DNA of 45,512 nt from Chloroflexota bacterium. GTDB lineage: Bacteria > Chloroflexota > UBA6077 > FW602-bin22. A program made the position numbers and the translations under genes. Location of the stretch: contig VGOZ01000021.1 of the NCBI GenBank assembly GCA_016875715.1, forward strand, positions 1-45,512. The letters run 5' to 3'. The notes beneath the pieces are model-generated. The model was given only the letters and a program-made list of their open reading frames with translations. It was not told where the DNA came from and ran no database searches. Positions 32,661-44,207 of this stretch are shown piece after piece. Position 1 is the stretch's first letter. Every line of letters starts with the position of its first letter.

Positions 32661-33496
32661 TTGACGAACGAGGTACAGGTCTGGCGCGCCGCGGTCGATG
32701 AGGCGGAGCAATCGGGTCGTCTCGATCGGATGGCGCTCGCGCTGGCTCGAATGTACGACGCGGCGGTCGAGCCCGCGCCTCATCTGGAGACGCTCGATCG
32801 CTACGCGAAGCGCGTGCGCGTCTCGCTCACCGGCGATGAGGGGCCCGCGGGAGCGATCGCCGCGATCAATCAAGTCCTGTTTCGTGAGGCTGGCTTCGCC
32901 GGCAACGAGCGCGACTATTACGATCCGCGCAACTCGTACCTGCATGAGGTTCTGGGACGGCGTACCGGCATCCCGATCACGCTCGCGATCGTCTTCCTGG
33001 AAGTCGGGCGCCGGTGTGGCTTCCCGACGGTCGGTCTCAATCTGCCCCTGCGGTTCATGGTTGGCTGGCCGCTGCGCGATGGCCACCTGATCGTCGATGT
33101 GTTCGGGTCTGGTCGTATCGTCGAGCCGGGCGACTGCACCCGTATCCTCTCGGAGATCGCGGGTCGATCCATCACGATAGAGGGTTCCCACATCGAGGTG
33201 GCGACGCCGCGGGGTATCGCCCGACGCATGCTCGCGAATCTACTCGGCATCTTCATCTCGCGGGAGCGATACGGCGATGCCCTGCGCGCAAACGAGGCGC
33301 TGGCCACGCTTGGCCTCCGGCCGGAGCTCATACGTGACCGTGGGCTGATCCTCGCTCGATTGGACAGGCTGGACGAGGCGATTGCGGATCTGAGCCACTA
33401 CCTTGAGTCGATGCCGGATGCGGCGGATCGGGCGTCGGTGGAGCAGCAGATCGACGGGTTGCGCCGCGCACGCCCGGGTCGGGAGAGGTTGAACTG

Positions 33497-33497
<1 letters not shown>
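32661..33497 (+). CDS. SirB1/transglutaminase-like tetratricopeptide protein
   Basis: A 278-aa protein of the SirB1 (UPF0162, transglutaminase-like) family. [20 protein letters not shown] and [20 protein letters not shown] are diagnostic, followed by PLRFMVGW. The C-terminal third ([20 protein letters not shown] and [13 protein letters not shown]) holds two TPR-like helical pairs. The molecular role is unknown. It uses a TTG start directly after the hydrolase stop, and its stop overlaps the nuoBCD start (TGATG), so translation of the three genes is linked. Confidence 0.85.
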
Positions 33498-35977
<2,480 letters not shown>

Positions 35978-36010
35978 GCGCCACCTCCGCATCCGGCGCG
36001 TGGCGCGCGC

Positions 36011-36673
36011 TCAGGCCGTCGCCGCGGCCTTTTGCCGGTCTCTCTCTTCCTTAGCGCGGCGCTCTGCCTCTTCCGCCGCGTAATCCGTCGGGTGGATGCG
36101 CGCGTAGTAGGAAGTCGGAACCAGCAACTGGTCCTTCTGGTGCAGCAGCGTCGTCCATCGCTCGGTCGTCGCCAGTTCGAACCGGTGGTCCATCTTTATC
36201 GCGTCGAACGGACAGTACTCGGCGCAATAGCCGCAACTCATGCAGATCGACACGTCGATTGTGAAGGCGGCGGGCTCGGGAACCGGCTTGCCGTCGGACC
36301 CGGTGGTGCGCACGATCCAGATGCACTGCGGCGGGCAGACTTTGGCGCAGATGCCGCAACTCGTGCACCGAATACTTCCGTCGTCGTCCCGGAGGAGGAC
36401 GGGGAGGTAGCGGAAGTTCTCAGGCACGGCGAGCCGAGCCTCCGGATAGGACACGGTGAAGAGTCCGTCATCGGTCGGCGACTGCGTGACCGCGCCCTCA
36501 CTCTTCCGGGATCCAGGTATGCCTCGCCAGTAATCGGCGAGCGTGCGACGAAAATGACGAAGCGTAATCGCGAGCCCCATCGCCAGCCCCCGCGCCATCC
36601 CGGTGAGGAGCGGGCCGAGATTGTCATCCGTCACGACTCGACCGTTGCGGTCGTGCGGAGGGGTCTGGGACAT
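36011..36673 (-). CDS. nuoI: NADH-quinone oxidoreductase subunit I (8Fe-8S ferredoxin)
   Basis: A 220-aa protein. An amphipathic N-terminal segment (GLAMGLAITLRHFRR) is typical of NuoI membrane contact. Two [4Fe-4S] groups follow: CTSCGICAKVCPPQCIWI and CMSCGYCAEYCPFDAIKMDH. The first motif carries one extra Cys (CPPQC). The tail is rich in charged residues and alanine. It lies convergent to nuoBCD, 33 nt from its end, so these two complex I genes are not in one operon. ATG 36673 chosen; GTG 36682 is possible. Confidence 0.88.
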   Translation of the reverse strand: MSQTPPHDRNGRVVTDDNLGPLLTGMARGLAMGLAITLRHFRRTLADYWRGIPGSRKSEGAVTQSPTDDGLFTVSYPEARLAVPENFRYLPVLLRDDDGSIRCTSCGICAKVCPPQCIWIVRTTGSDGKPVPEPAAFTIDVSICMSCGYCAEYCPFDAIKMDHRFELATTERWTTLLHQKDQLLVPTSYYARIHPTDYAAEEAERRAKEERDRQKAAATA

Positions 36674-36721
36674 CACCTCCACGTTACCACACCGGTTCGA
36701 TCGGTTCTCGCCGCCCGCAGG

Positions 36722-38071
36722 TCACGCGCGGCGATACCTCACGGTCTCCCGCTGCGCCCGTCGACCGATGCCCAGGTAACGGATGCCCGCCGCTTCGATC
36801 GCCGCCCCATCCAGGGCGTTACGCCCGTCGAGGAGAACGCGACAGCCGGCGAGTTTCCCCCAGTCGATCGCGCGGTAGGCACGGTGATATGCTTGGAGAA
36901 TTACGGCTTCGGCCTCCGGCGGGTTGTCGATGGCGAATGGTTCGTACCCCCGCTCGCGGAGGTCGTCGGCCGAATAGAACGGATCGTGCACCGCCGGTCG
37001 TGCACCCCGGCCGCGGAGCGCGTCGACGAGCCGGCGGGCCGACGAGAGATGGTCCTCGCGCACGTTTTCGCGATAGCTGTACCCAAAGATGAGGACCCGG
37101 CGATCGCGCAGGTCGCCCAGTTCCTCGACGAGCCGGGCGACGCCGTAGTCGGCCATCGCATCGTTGCGAGTCCGCGCCGCGCGCGCCAGGGTCAAATCTG
37201 CGCCACCTCGCGCATCATTCAGGAGGAAGTGCGGGTAGACGGGAATGCAGTGCCCGCCCACGCCGACTCCGGGCCTATGAATGTGCGAGAACGGCTGACG
37301 GTTCGCCGCGTCGACAGCCTCGCCGATATCCAGCCCCCAGCGATCGGCGAAGAGGGCGAACTCATTCGCGAGCGCGATGTTCACGTCTCGATACGTCGTC
37401 TCGATCAGTTTGGTGAACTCGGCGGCATCCGCTGAAGAGAGGAGTGTCACCCGATCCGGCGCGCCGGCATCGGCGGGCGCGAGCGCGGCGCGATAGAACT
37501 CCGCGGCGCGTGCACCGGAGGGCGGATCGACACCCCCAACGATCTTGGGATAGCGGCCAAGATCGGATAGCACGCGGCCGCTGTACACACGCTCAGGGCT
37601 GTAGGCCACGAAGAAGTCGGAGCCGAGAGACAGCCCGCTGGCCCCAGCGATCCTCGCGCCGAGCTGGCGTGTCATCCCGACGGGCAGCGTCATCTCGTAA
37701 ATGACGAGCGTTCCCGTGCGGATCGCCGTGCCGATTGCGGACGTCGCAGCATCGAGGGCGCCGGTATCGAGCACACCGCCGTCACTTGCTTTGACCGGGA
37801 CGATGACGACAATCACCCCCGCCGAGCCGATCGCGCTGGCAACGTCGGTCGTTGCGCGGAGACGACCATCCGGGACCGCCCGCGCGATGATCTCGTCGAT
37901 GCCGGGTTCATCTGGCAGCGGATTCCCGCCCTCATTGATGCGACCGATGATGGAGGGGACGATGTCGCAGCCGATCACGCTTAGGCCACGCGAGGCGAAC
38001 TGCGCCGCCAGCGGGAGGCCGATCTTGCCCAGTCCGATGACCGCAACCGACCCCGGCGGGGGGGCGCTCAT
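36722..38071 (-). CDS. wbpA: nucleotide-sugar 6-dehydrogenase (WbpA/WecC-like)
   Basis: A 449-aa UDP-sugar dehydrogenase that oxidises C6 of a UDP-HexNAc to the uronic acid with NAD. Rossmann motif VAVIGLGKIGLPLAAQFA, YSPERVYSGRVLSDL, KLIETTYRDVNIALANE, the catalytic cysteine in GVGVGGHCIPVYPHFL, and C-terminal FGYSYRENVREDHLSS. It is last in the minus operon after acetyltransferase, aminotransferase and 3-dehydrogenase genes, which points to UDP-GlcNAc as substrate (WbpA role). The symbol is by analogy. The ATG overlaps the previous stop (ATGA). Confidence 0.85.
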   Translation of the reverse strand: MSAPPPGSVAVIGLGKIGLPLAAQFASRGLSVIGCDIVPSIIGRINEGGNPLPDEPGIDEIIARAVPDGRLRATTDVASAIGSAGVIVVIVPVKASDGGVLDTGALDAATSAIGTAIRTGTLVIYEMTLPVGMTRQLGARIAGASGLSLGSDFFVAYSPERVYSGRVLSDLGRYPKIVGGVDPPSGARAAEFYRAALAPADAGAPDRVTLLSSADAAEFTKLIETTYRDVNIALANEFALFADRWGLDIGEAVDAANRQPFSHIHRPGVGVGGHCIPVYPHFLLNDARGGADLTLARAARTRNDAMADYGVARLVEELGDLRDRRVLIFGYSYRENVREDHLSSARRLVDALRGRGARPAVHDPFYSADDLRERGYEPFAIDNPPEAEAVILQAYHRAYRAIDWGKLAGCRVLLDGRNALDGAAIEAAGIRYLGIGRRAQRETVRYRRA

Positions 38072-39105
38072 CGCGTGGCTCGCGGGGCGGGGGAGAGGTC
38101 AATCGCGCGACTCTCGCGACCCGAGGCGACCAGGGCGGTGGTAATACGGAGCGCCTCGAGTCCATCCCACCCGGTCACCGCGAGCGGTTGGAGGCCGAGT
38201 GCGGCGTCAATAAAGGCGCTCAACTCCGCAGCGAGGGCCTCCTGACGCTCAATGCGAATGCGGACCATATCCCCCTCGCTCACGGTCAGTCGGTCATCGC
38301 CCCGATGCCAGGTGCGCGTCGCATCATCGTTCTGAAAGAAGTGCAGGTCCTGCGAGATGTAGTCGACCGCGAACATCCCCTTCTGGCCGGTCACCGTCAG
38401 CGCCCGAATCTTGGTCGGTGTGAGCCAGTTGACGTCGAGAACACCGATGGTGCCGTTGCTGAACCGCAGAAGGCCGGAGAGCAAATCCTCGTGATCGGTG
38501 TGGATACGTCGGGCGGTCTCGCCATAGACGCGCTCCACCTCGGCGTCGAGCAGGTAACGCATCACGTCGACGTCGTGCGTGGCGAGGTCGATAACGACCC
38601 CGACGTCCCGAACGCGCGAGGGGAACGGACCAAGGCGTCGCGCGTGGACCTGATAGATCTCACCGAGATCGCCGCGGGCGATGCGTTCGCGAAGGGCCCG
38701 GACGGCCGGATTGAATCGCTCCACGTGTCCGACCGAGAGCGCGACCCCCCGATCGGCCGCTCGGATGATGAGATCCGCGCCCTCCTCGACCGTCGATGCG
38801 ATCGGCTTCTCCACCAGGACGTGGCAGCCCGCGTCGATCGCGTCGGAGGTCACCGCGTGGTGCAGGCGTGTGGGCACGACGACGCTCACCGCATCGGCCC
38901 CCGTTTCGGCCAGCATCGCGCGGTGATCTTCAAAGGTCGGGATGCGCAGGCGACGGGCAATACGCTCGCGCGCGACGGGCGATGGATCGGCCACGCCGAC
39001 GAGATGCGCCGAATCGAGTTCGGCGTACACGCGGGCGTGGTTGAAGCCCATCGACCCACCCCCGATGACGGCGACTCGGAGTCGGCGCCGCTCAGGCAAA
39101 GGCAT
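38068..39105 (-). CDS. wbpB: Gfo/Idh/MocA oxidoreductase, UDP-HexNAcA 3-dehydrogenase-like (WbpB-like)
   Basis: A 345-aa NAD(P)-dependent oxidoreductase. RVAVIGGGSMGFNHARVYAE is the Rossmann loop; VLVEKPIAST is the EKP motif with the catalytic lysine; VGHVERFNPAVRAL and DLATHDVDVMRYL are typical of the WbpB/MviM group. It should oxidise C3 of the UDP-uronic acid before transamination. The gene overlaps the aminotransferase 3' end by 14 nt and the dehydrogenase start by 4 nt. The specific substrate is inferred from the operon. Confidence 0.85.
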   Translation of the reverse strand: MPLPERRRLRVAVIGGGSMGFNHARVYAELDSAHLVGVADPSPVARERIARRLRIPTFEDHRAMLAETGADAVSVVVPTRLHHAVTSDAIDAGCHVLVEKPIASTVEEGADLIIRAADRGVALSVGHVERFNPAVRALRERIARGDLGEIYQVHARRLGPFPSRVRDVGVVIDLATHDVDVMRYLLDAEVERVYGETARRIHTDHEDLLSGLLRFSNGTIGVLDVNWLTPTKIRALTVTGQKGMFAVDYISQDLHFFQNDDATRTWHRGDDRLTVSEGDMVRIRIERQEALAAELSAFIDAALGLQPLAVTGWDGLEALRITTALVASGRESRAIDLSPAPRATR

Positions 39106-40165
39106 CGATCGCCCGGATCACACGTCTCTGCTCATCGTCGGTGAGATCCGGGCGTACCGGGATGGAGAGGACATCCCCGGCGGCACGTTCCGATGCGGGG
39201 AATTGCCCGGTCAGCCCCCTCTCTACATAGAGCCGCTGCTGGTGGATGGGCAGTGGGTAGTAGATCCCCGTCCCGATGCCCGCCCCCAAAAGATGCTCCT
39301 GGAGGGCATCGCGCCGACGGGATCGCACGGTGTACTGATGGAAGACGTGGAACGCCTCGGCGCGCACGGGCGGGACCGTGACGCCGCGCAGTTCATCCGT
39401 GTAACGCGCGGCGTGGGCGCGTCGGGCGTCGACCCAGCCTTCGATATTGGACAACTGTGCGAGGCCGATTGCCGCTTGCAGGTCGGTCATCCGGAAGTTG
39501 AACCCGAGGATTTCGTGGTAGTAGCGCCGCCTCACACCGTGACTGCGCAGCATCCGAAACTGCTCCGCGAGGTCGCCATCATCGGTCGTGATGGCTCCAC
39601 CCTCCGCGGTTGTGATGTTCTTCGTCGGGTAGAACGAGTAGCAGGCAACGCCCCACGAGCCAACCGGGCGCCCATCCCAGCGCGCGCCGTGTGCCTGACA
39701 AGCGTCTTCAACGATCGCGAGGCCGTGATGCTGAGCGAGGCGATCGAGCGAGGACATATCCGCCGCCTGGCCGAACAGGTGCACGGGCAGGATTGCCCGC
39801 GTATGCGCGGTGATCGCCCGTCGAACCGCGTCCGGGTCGATGCAGAAGGTCGCCGGATCGATATCGGCGAAGACGGGACGAGCACCGACGTACAGGATCG
39901 CGTTCGCGGAAGCGATGAAGCTGAACGGTGAGGTGATGACTTCATCGCCCGGTCCAATCCCCAGGCCCAGCAGGGCAAGGTGCAGCGCGGCCGTACCAGA
40001 TGACACCGCGATACAGTAGCGGGCCGCGCAGTACTGGGCGAACGCGGCCTCAAAACGAGCGACCACCTCGCCCTGCGCGAGTTGCCCGCTCTCCAGAACC
40101 GCGATGACCGCGTCTCGCTCCGCCTGGCCGAGAATGGGGCGAGAGATCGGGATCGGATCGTTCAT
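39092..40165 (-). CDS. wbpE: DegT/DnrJ/EryC1 sugar aminotransferase (WbpE-like)
   Basis: A 357-aa PLP-dependent sugar aminotransferase that would transfer an amino group from glutamate to the 3-keto sugar. VSSGTAALHLALLGLGIGPG, VITSPFSFIASANAILY, IVEDACQAHGARWDG and the Schiff-base lysine in SFYPTKNITTAEGG match the family, as does GFNFRMTDLQAAIGLAQL. The ATG at 40165 overlaps the acetyltransferase stop (ATGA); the extra upstream in-frame codons lie in that gene and were dropped. Confidence 0.88.
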   Translation of the reverse strand: MNDPIPISRPILGQAERDAVIAVLESGQLAQGEVVARFEAAFAQYCAARYCIAVSSGTAALHLALLGLGIGPGDEVITSPFSFIASANAILYVGARPVFADIDPATFCIDPDAVRRAITAHTRAILPVHLFGQAADMSSLDRLAQHHGLAIVEDACQAHGARWDGRPVGSWGVACYSFYPTKNITTAEGGAITTDDGDLAEQFRMLRSHGVRRRYYHEILGFNFRMTDLQAAIGLAQLSNIEGWVDARRAHAARYTDELRGVTVPPVRAEAFHVFHQYTVRSRRRDALQEHLLGAGIGTGIYYPLPIHQQRLYVERGLTGQFPASERAAGDVLSIPVRPDLTDDEQRRVIRAIDAFA

Positions 40166-40788
40166 AGAGTGGTCCCCAGGAGTTCGACCCGGCCGCAGGC
40201 GGCGCACCGATGGAGTCCGGCGCTCTCATCGGCCAGTCTCCGTCCGCATCGACATGCGAATCCAGCGGCCCGGCCCGGCACTCCGATCACAATCGCGTGC
40301 GGTGCGACCGTTCGGGTCACGACTGCACCGGCGCCGATCATCGACCACGCGCCAATCGAGACCCCGGCGACGATGATCGCGCCCGCACCGATGGATGCGC
40401 CCTCGTCGACGCGAATCGGTGTGATCGACCATTCGCTTGCGTCGAGGAGGTGGCCATCCGGGGCGATGGCCCGAGGCGTGCGATCGTTCGTCAGGATCGC
40501 CGCGGGACCGACGAATACGCCGCTGGCGAGAGTCGTTCCCTCGTAGATCAGCGCGTTATTCTGGATCTTGCACCGATCGCCGATCGCCACATCACGCCCT
40601 ACGTACACGTTCTTGCCGATCACGCACTGCCCGCCGATGCGGGCACCCGCTCGCACCTGGGCCTGGTGCCAGACGCGGCTGCCTGCGCCAATGATCGCTC
40701 CGGCTTCGATGTCCGCGGTCGGGTGCACCGTGGCGGTGGGGTCCACGTGCGCCAGCGAGTCAATCACGTTCCCGAGGGCTGGAATCAT
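40162..40788 (-). CDS. wbpD: hexapeptide-repeat N-acetyltransferase with C-terminal zinc ribbon (WbpD-like)
   Basis: A 208-aa left-handed beta-helix acetyltransferase: many hexapeptide turns (VHPTADIEAGAIIGAGSRVW, VIGKNVYVGRDVAIGDRCKI) and the conserved IQNNALIYEGTTLASGVFVG. Related WbpD enzymes acetylate the 3-amino group of the UDP-diamino uronic acid. The last 30 residues contain FACRCGRRL and HRCAACGR, a four-cysteine zinc ribbon beyond the usual end. It is first gene of the operon; the ATG follows GAGAGGTGACCT. It is divergent from the small gene at 40846 across 57 nt. Confidence 0.87.
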   Translation of the reverse strand: MIPALGNVIDSLAHVDPTATVHPTADIEAGAIIGAGSRVWHQAQVRAGARIGGQCVIGKNVYVGRDVAIGDRCKIQNNALIYEGTTLASGVFVGPAAILTNDRTPRAIAPDGHLLDASEWSITPIRVDEGASIGAGAIIVAGVSIGAWSMIGAGAVVTRTVAPHAIVIGVPGRAAGFACRCGRRLADESAGLHRCAACGRVELLGTTL

Positions 40789-40845
40789 AGGTCACCTCTC
40801 ACGGGGCCGCGCCGAAAGTGCTGTGCTACGATCAGATCCGCCCAC

Positions 40846-41043
40846 ATGTGGACCCATCTGCGCCTCGCGGACGATCTGATCGTCGCCGAGGCGTGGAAAG
40901 AGGTCATTGAAGATCAGGGTATTCCGTGCCAGGTCTGGCCGCTGGCCAGCGACCAGCGCGGCATCGTGTTCACTCGGTATCAGATCGTTGTGCCGAATGA
41001 CCGGGTGCACGTTGCCACTCTTGTGGTTCAGCACGCCGAGTGA
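40846..41043 (+). CDS. small DUF2007-like protein, 65 aa
   Basis: The product starts MWTHLRLADDLIVAEAWKEV, then IEDQGIPCQVWPLASDQRG and ends VHVATLVVQHAE. The pattern (helix, EGIPC-type strand, second helix) resembles DUF2007 putative signal-transducing proteins, but this is a weak match by eye. The stop overlaps the GTG start of the DRTGG gene (GTGA), which ties it to the redox operon downstream. A possible -10 box TACGAT lies at 40827-40832. No ribosome binding site is visible. Confidence 0.6.
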   Translation: MWTHLRLADDLIVAEAWKEVIEDQGIPCQVWPLASDQRGIVFTRYQIVVPNDRVHVATLVVQHAE

Positions 41044-41903
41044 CAACGTTCGCGATCACGTCGTGCCAGCCGGGTGATGGCAAGACGACCGTGGCGATGG
41101 GACTACTGCGGGTGTTCGCCGACCTCTTCGATGGGTACCGACGTGCGGGCGAGGCGCGCGATGACGAGCAGTTCGTACGTGCCTGCTCCGTGGACGCCGG
41201 ATCCACGGGTGTGCTGGTGGAGAGCGATAGCCGGGATGCCGGGGCCGGTCCGGGTTTCCTCGTAGCCAGCTACCGCGGAGAGGGGACAGCCGCGGCTCTT
41301 GGCGCGGCGCGGCGCGATGGCGCGGCAATCGGCTTGTTCCTCACCGGCGTGCCCCCCGGGCACATTGATTCTTTCACGAGGAACGGGCGCGTGGTGATCG
41401 AGGCCGCCGCGGGTGTCCCCCTCCTCGGTGTTGTGCCCGAGATCCGATCTCTGCGCGGCGCTACGGTGCTCGAGCTAGCGCGGTTCCTCGGTGCGGGCGT
41501 TCTTGCGGGCCAGGCTGGTATCTACAACTTCGTCGAGAACTACATGGTCGGGGCGATGTCCCACGTGAGTGGCATTCCGTACTTCAGCCGCAAGGAGAAT
41601 AAGGCGGTGATCTGCGGTGGCCACCGCATCGACATCCATCTCGCGGCGCTGGGGACACCATGCCAGTGCCTCGTCGCCACCGGCGGAGTCGTGCCGGATC
41701 CGGTCGTCCTGGATCGGGCCGAGATCGAGGGGGTTCCCATCCTCCAGGTGGAGGACGATGCGGTCCGCACGATCGATCGCGTCAGCAGATTCCTGCGGCA
41801 GGTGCGATTCCGCCATCGGGAGAAGGTCGACGCGCTGATCCCAGCGTTTCGCGAGCACGTGGACGTCGCGGCGGTACGCCGCTCGGTCGCGGGGGCAGTC
41901 TGA
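41040..41903 (+). CDS. P-loop / DRTGG-domain protein
   Basis: A 287-aa protein resembling the N-terminal regulatory part of long phosphotransacetylases, without the catalytic domain. Residues 1-110 are BioD-like with P-loop SCQPGDGKTTVAMGLLR (Cys where Gly is usual at its first position). Residues about 115-270 carry the DRTGG domain: LLGVVPEIRSLRGATVLELA, NFVENYMVGAMSHVS, KAVICGGHRIDIHLAALGTP and LVATGGVVPDPVVLDRAEIE. DRTGG proteins occur beside NuoE/NuoF-linked hydrogenase or dehydrogenase genes, as here, perhaps in regulation or cofactor assembly. GTG start; its stop overlaps the nuoE-like start (TGATG). Confidence 0.78.
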   Translation: MTTFAITSCQPGDGKTTVAMGLLRVFADLFDGYRRAGEARDDEQFVRACSVDAGSTGVLVESDSRDAGAGPGFLVASYRGEGTAAALGAARRDGAAIGLFLTGVPPGHIDSFTRNGRVVIEAAAGVPLLGVVPEIRSLRGATVLELARFLGAGVLAGQAGIYNFVENYMVGAMSHVSGIPYFSRKENKAVICGGHRIDIHLAALGTPCQCLVATGGVVPDPVVLDRAEIEGVPILQVEDDAVRTIDRVSRFLRQVRFRHREKVDALIPAFREHVDVAAVRRSVAGAV

Positions 41904-42445
41904 TGTCCTCGGACGCTGCGCTCCCCGCCGGGTTCGACCGCCGCAACGCCTCGTACGAGCAGATTCGGGCCGATTTCTGGCCGGTCATGGCACCGTACGC
42001 CGATCTGGAGGGAGCGATTCTGCCCATCCTCCACGAGGCGCAACGTCGGTACGGTTGGGTCTCGGAGACCACCGTTCGGGTCATCGCCGAGTTCTTGCGG
42101 ACCACGCCGCCCTCGGTGTACGCGGTGCTGACCTACTACCACGAACTCATGACGACACCGCCGGCCGACGTCCACGTTCTTGTCTGCGCCGGGCCTGCGT
42201 GTCGGGTCGCCGGGGGCCCGCGGTTGCAGGCCGAGGTCGAGGAGAGCACCGGTATCACGGTTGGCGACACGCGGCGTGATCTGGCCTACTCGATAGGTTC
42301 ATCGGCGTGTCTGGGAATCTGTATGCATCCACCGGTCGCCGCGATCAACCTCGCAGTTCGCGGCAACCTTCGCCCGGGTCAAGTCAATCGTATGCTGCGC
42401 GAGGCGCTGGCGAGGGTGCGTCAGGGTGAAGGAGGCCATGGGTGA
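41903..42445 (+). CDS. NuoE-like [2Fe-2S] subunit (24 kDa family)
   Basis: A 180-aa thioredoxin-fold ferredoxin subunit. ILPILHEAQRRYGWVSETTV is the family helix. The cluster ligands are in VCAGPACRVAGG and SACLGICMHPPVAAIN (CxxxxC and CxxxC). It passes electrons with NuoF between NAD(H) and a partner subunit. Its position before a NuoF and a formate-dehydrogenase-like gene suggests an NAD-linked formate dehydrogenase or similar complex rather than complex I proper. Overlaps nuoF by 4 nt (GTGA). Confidence 0.88.
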   Translation: MSSDAALPAGFDRRNASYEQIRADFWPVMAPYADLEGAILPILHEAQRRYGWVSETTVRVIAEFLRTTPPSVYAVLTYYHELMTTPPADVHVLVCAGPACRVAGGPRLQAEVEESTGITVGDTRRDLAYSIGSSACLGICMHPPVAAINLAVRGNLRPGQVNRMLREALARVRQGEGGHG

Positions 42446-44196
42446 GCGGAGATCCAACCAGTCGATTCGCCGCCCTGCGCGGGCGCGCGGTGGCGGAGTG
42501 GGCGGCGCTCGTCCAGTCCCGCCAGACGCGCATTCTGGTCCAGCTTGCGGGGTGCGGCATCGCGGTTGGCGCCATGGAGACGTTTCAGGACCTGGTTCAG
42601 GCGACGCGGGGTGGTACCGCTGAAGCCACGGTGGAGTTGGTGGGGTGCTCCGGGCTCTGCTATCTCGAACCGATCGTGGAGGTCCAGTTCCCCGGTGGCC
42701 CTCGCGTCCTCTACGGTGGCGTCACGCCGGATCGCGCGCCTGAACTGATCGACACGGTCGTGTCCCGCCAGGTGCATCGCGCCGACTGGGCGGTAGCCGT
42801 GCGTGGGCCCGACGCGCTGCCGGGCATTCCCTCACTCGAGACCCTTCCGTTCATGAAATCGCAACTTCGGCGTGTCCTGGTCCGCCACGGCGTCATCGAC
42901 CCCACGCAGATCGGCCATTACATCGCGCTGGGCGGCTACAGCCAGTTCGTCCGCGCGCTCACGTCGCTCAGTCCCGATCAGGTCTTCGCGGAGGTTACGG
43001 CGTCTGGCCTCGTCGGGCGGGGCGGCGCCGCCTTTCCGACCGCGCGCAAGTGGGAGACCGCGCGAAAGACCCCGGCTCGGCCGAAGTACATGTTCTGCAA
43101 CGCCGAGGAGGGCGAGCCGGCGATCTATAAGGACCGACGCATCATAGAGAGCGACCCCCACCTGGTCCTCGAAGGAATGCTCATCGCCGGGCTCGCGATC
43201 GGCATCGATAAGGGGTATGTCTACATCGGCGGCGAGCATCACCTCGCGGCGGAACGTGCCCGCATCGCCATCGCTCAGATGTATGAGATCGGCCTGGCCG
43301 GGAAGAACATCCTCGGTTCCGACCTTTCACTCGATCTCGAGGTGCGGGTCGGCGCGGGTTCCTATGCCGTCGGCGAATCGTCGGCAATGATGAGTTCGCT
43401 TGAAGGCAAGCGGGGCATGCCGCGCCCGAAACTCGTGCGTTCCGCCGAGAAAGGCGTCTGGGCGAAGCCGACGAACATGAATAACGTCGAGACGTACGCA
43501 AACGTCCCGATCATCCTGGAAATGGGCGGGGCAGAGTACGCGAAGACCGGTACCCGGCGAAGCACCGGTACCAAGCTGTTCGCACCGAGCGGTCAGATCA
43601 TGCGCGGCGGGCTCATCGAGGTCCCTTTTGGGACTCCCCTTCGGACGATCGTCTTCGACATTTGCGGTGGGATGGCCAATGGGGGAGCCTTCAAGTTCGC
43701 CCAACCGGGCGGTCCCACCGGCGGCGCGATGCCTGCCAGCATGCTCGACCTGCCCATGTCGAACGAGGACTGCGCGAAGGCGGGAACCGTCCTTGGTTCG
43801 GGCGGTCTGGTCATCTTCGATCAGAGCGCCTGCGTGGTGGACCTCGGCATCTACATGATGGCGTTCAACTCCATCGAATCGTGCACCCGGTGCACGACGT
43901 GTCGTATCGGCACGGCGCGCCTGACCGACATCTTCCAGCGAATGTCGCGCGGTGAGGGCCACCTGGAGGATCTTGAGACGATCCGGTGGCTTGGGCCGGT
44001 GATGATCGAGACGACTCTCTGTGGTCTCGGTCAGGCGGCGCCGGTTCCCGCCGTCAGTCTGGTCGACCACTTTCGTGCCGAACTGGAGGAGCACATCGTC
44101 CATCGGCAATGTTCCTCCGGTGTCTGTCGGATCCTCACCGCCGGGCCGAACCCGCATCGGCTCGAGGATGCCCGCGTCCTGAAGATCAGCGTGTAG
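42442..44196 (+). CDS. NuoF-like NADH-binding subunit with N-terminal [2Fe-2S] domain
   Basis: A 584-aa NAD(H)- and FMN-binding subunit. The extra N-terminal thioredoxin-like domain has LAGCGIAVGA and VGCSGLCYLEP. The core has FMN site GLVGRGGAAFPTARKW, NAD/FMN loop FCNAEEGEPAIYKDRRIIES and the N3 [4Fe-4S] ligands SCTRCTTCRIGT with LCGLGQAAPVP. The long form with an N-terminal 2Fe-2S domain is found in HydB-, HndC- and formate-dehydrogenase-linked proteins, not in standard complex I. It lies 11 nt before the catalytic subunit gene. Confidence 0.92.
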   Translation: MSGDPTSRFAALRGRAVAEWAALVQSRQTRILVQLAGCGIAVGAMETFQDLVQATRGGTAEATVELVGCSGLCYLEPIVEVQFPGGPRVLYGGVTPDRAPELIDTVVSRQVHRADWAVAVRGPDALPGIPSLETLPFMKSQLRRVLVRHGVIDPTQIGHYIALGGYSQFVRALTSLSPDQVFAEVTASGLVGRGGAAFPTARKWETARKTPARPKYMFCNAEEGEPAIYKDRRIIESDPHLVLEGMLIAGLAIGIDKGYVYIGGEHHLAAERARIAIAQMYEIGLAGKNILGSDLSLDLEVRVGAGSYAVGESSAMMSSLEGKRGMPRPKLVRSAEKGVWAKPTNMNNVETYANVPIILEMGGAEYAKTGTRRSTGTKLFAPSGQIMRGGLIEVPFGTPLRTIVFDICGGMANGGAFKFAQPGGPTGGAMPASMLDLPMSNEDCAKAGTVLGSGGLVIFDQSACVVDLGIYMMAFNSIESCTRCTTCRIGTARLTDIFQRMSRGEGHLEDLETIRWLGPVMIETTLCGLGQAAPVPAVSLVDHFRAELEEHIVHRQCSSGVCRILTAGPNPHRLEDARVLKISV

Positions 44197-44207
44197 GGGG
44201 CATACCC

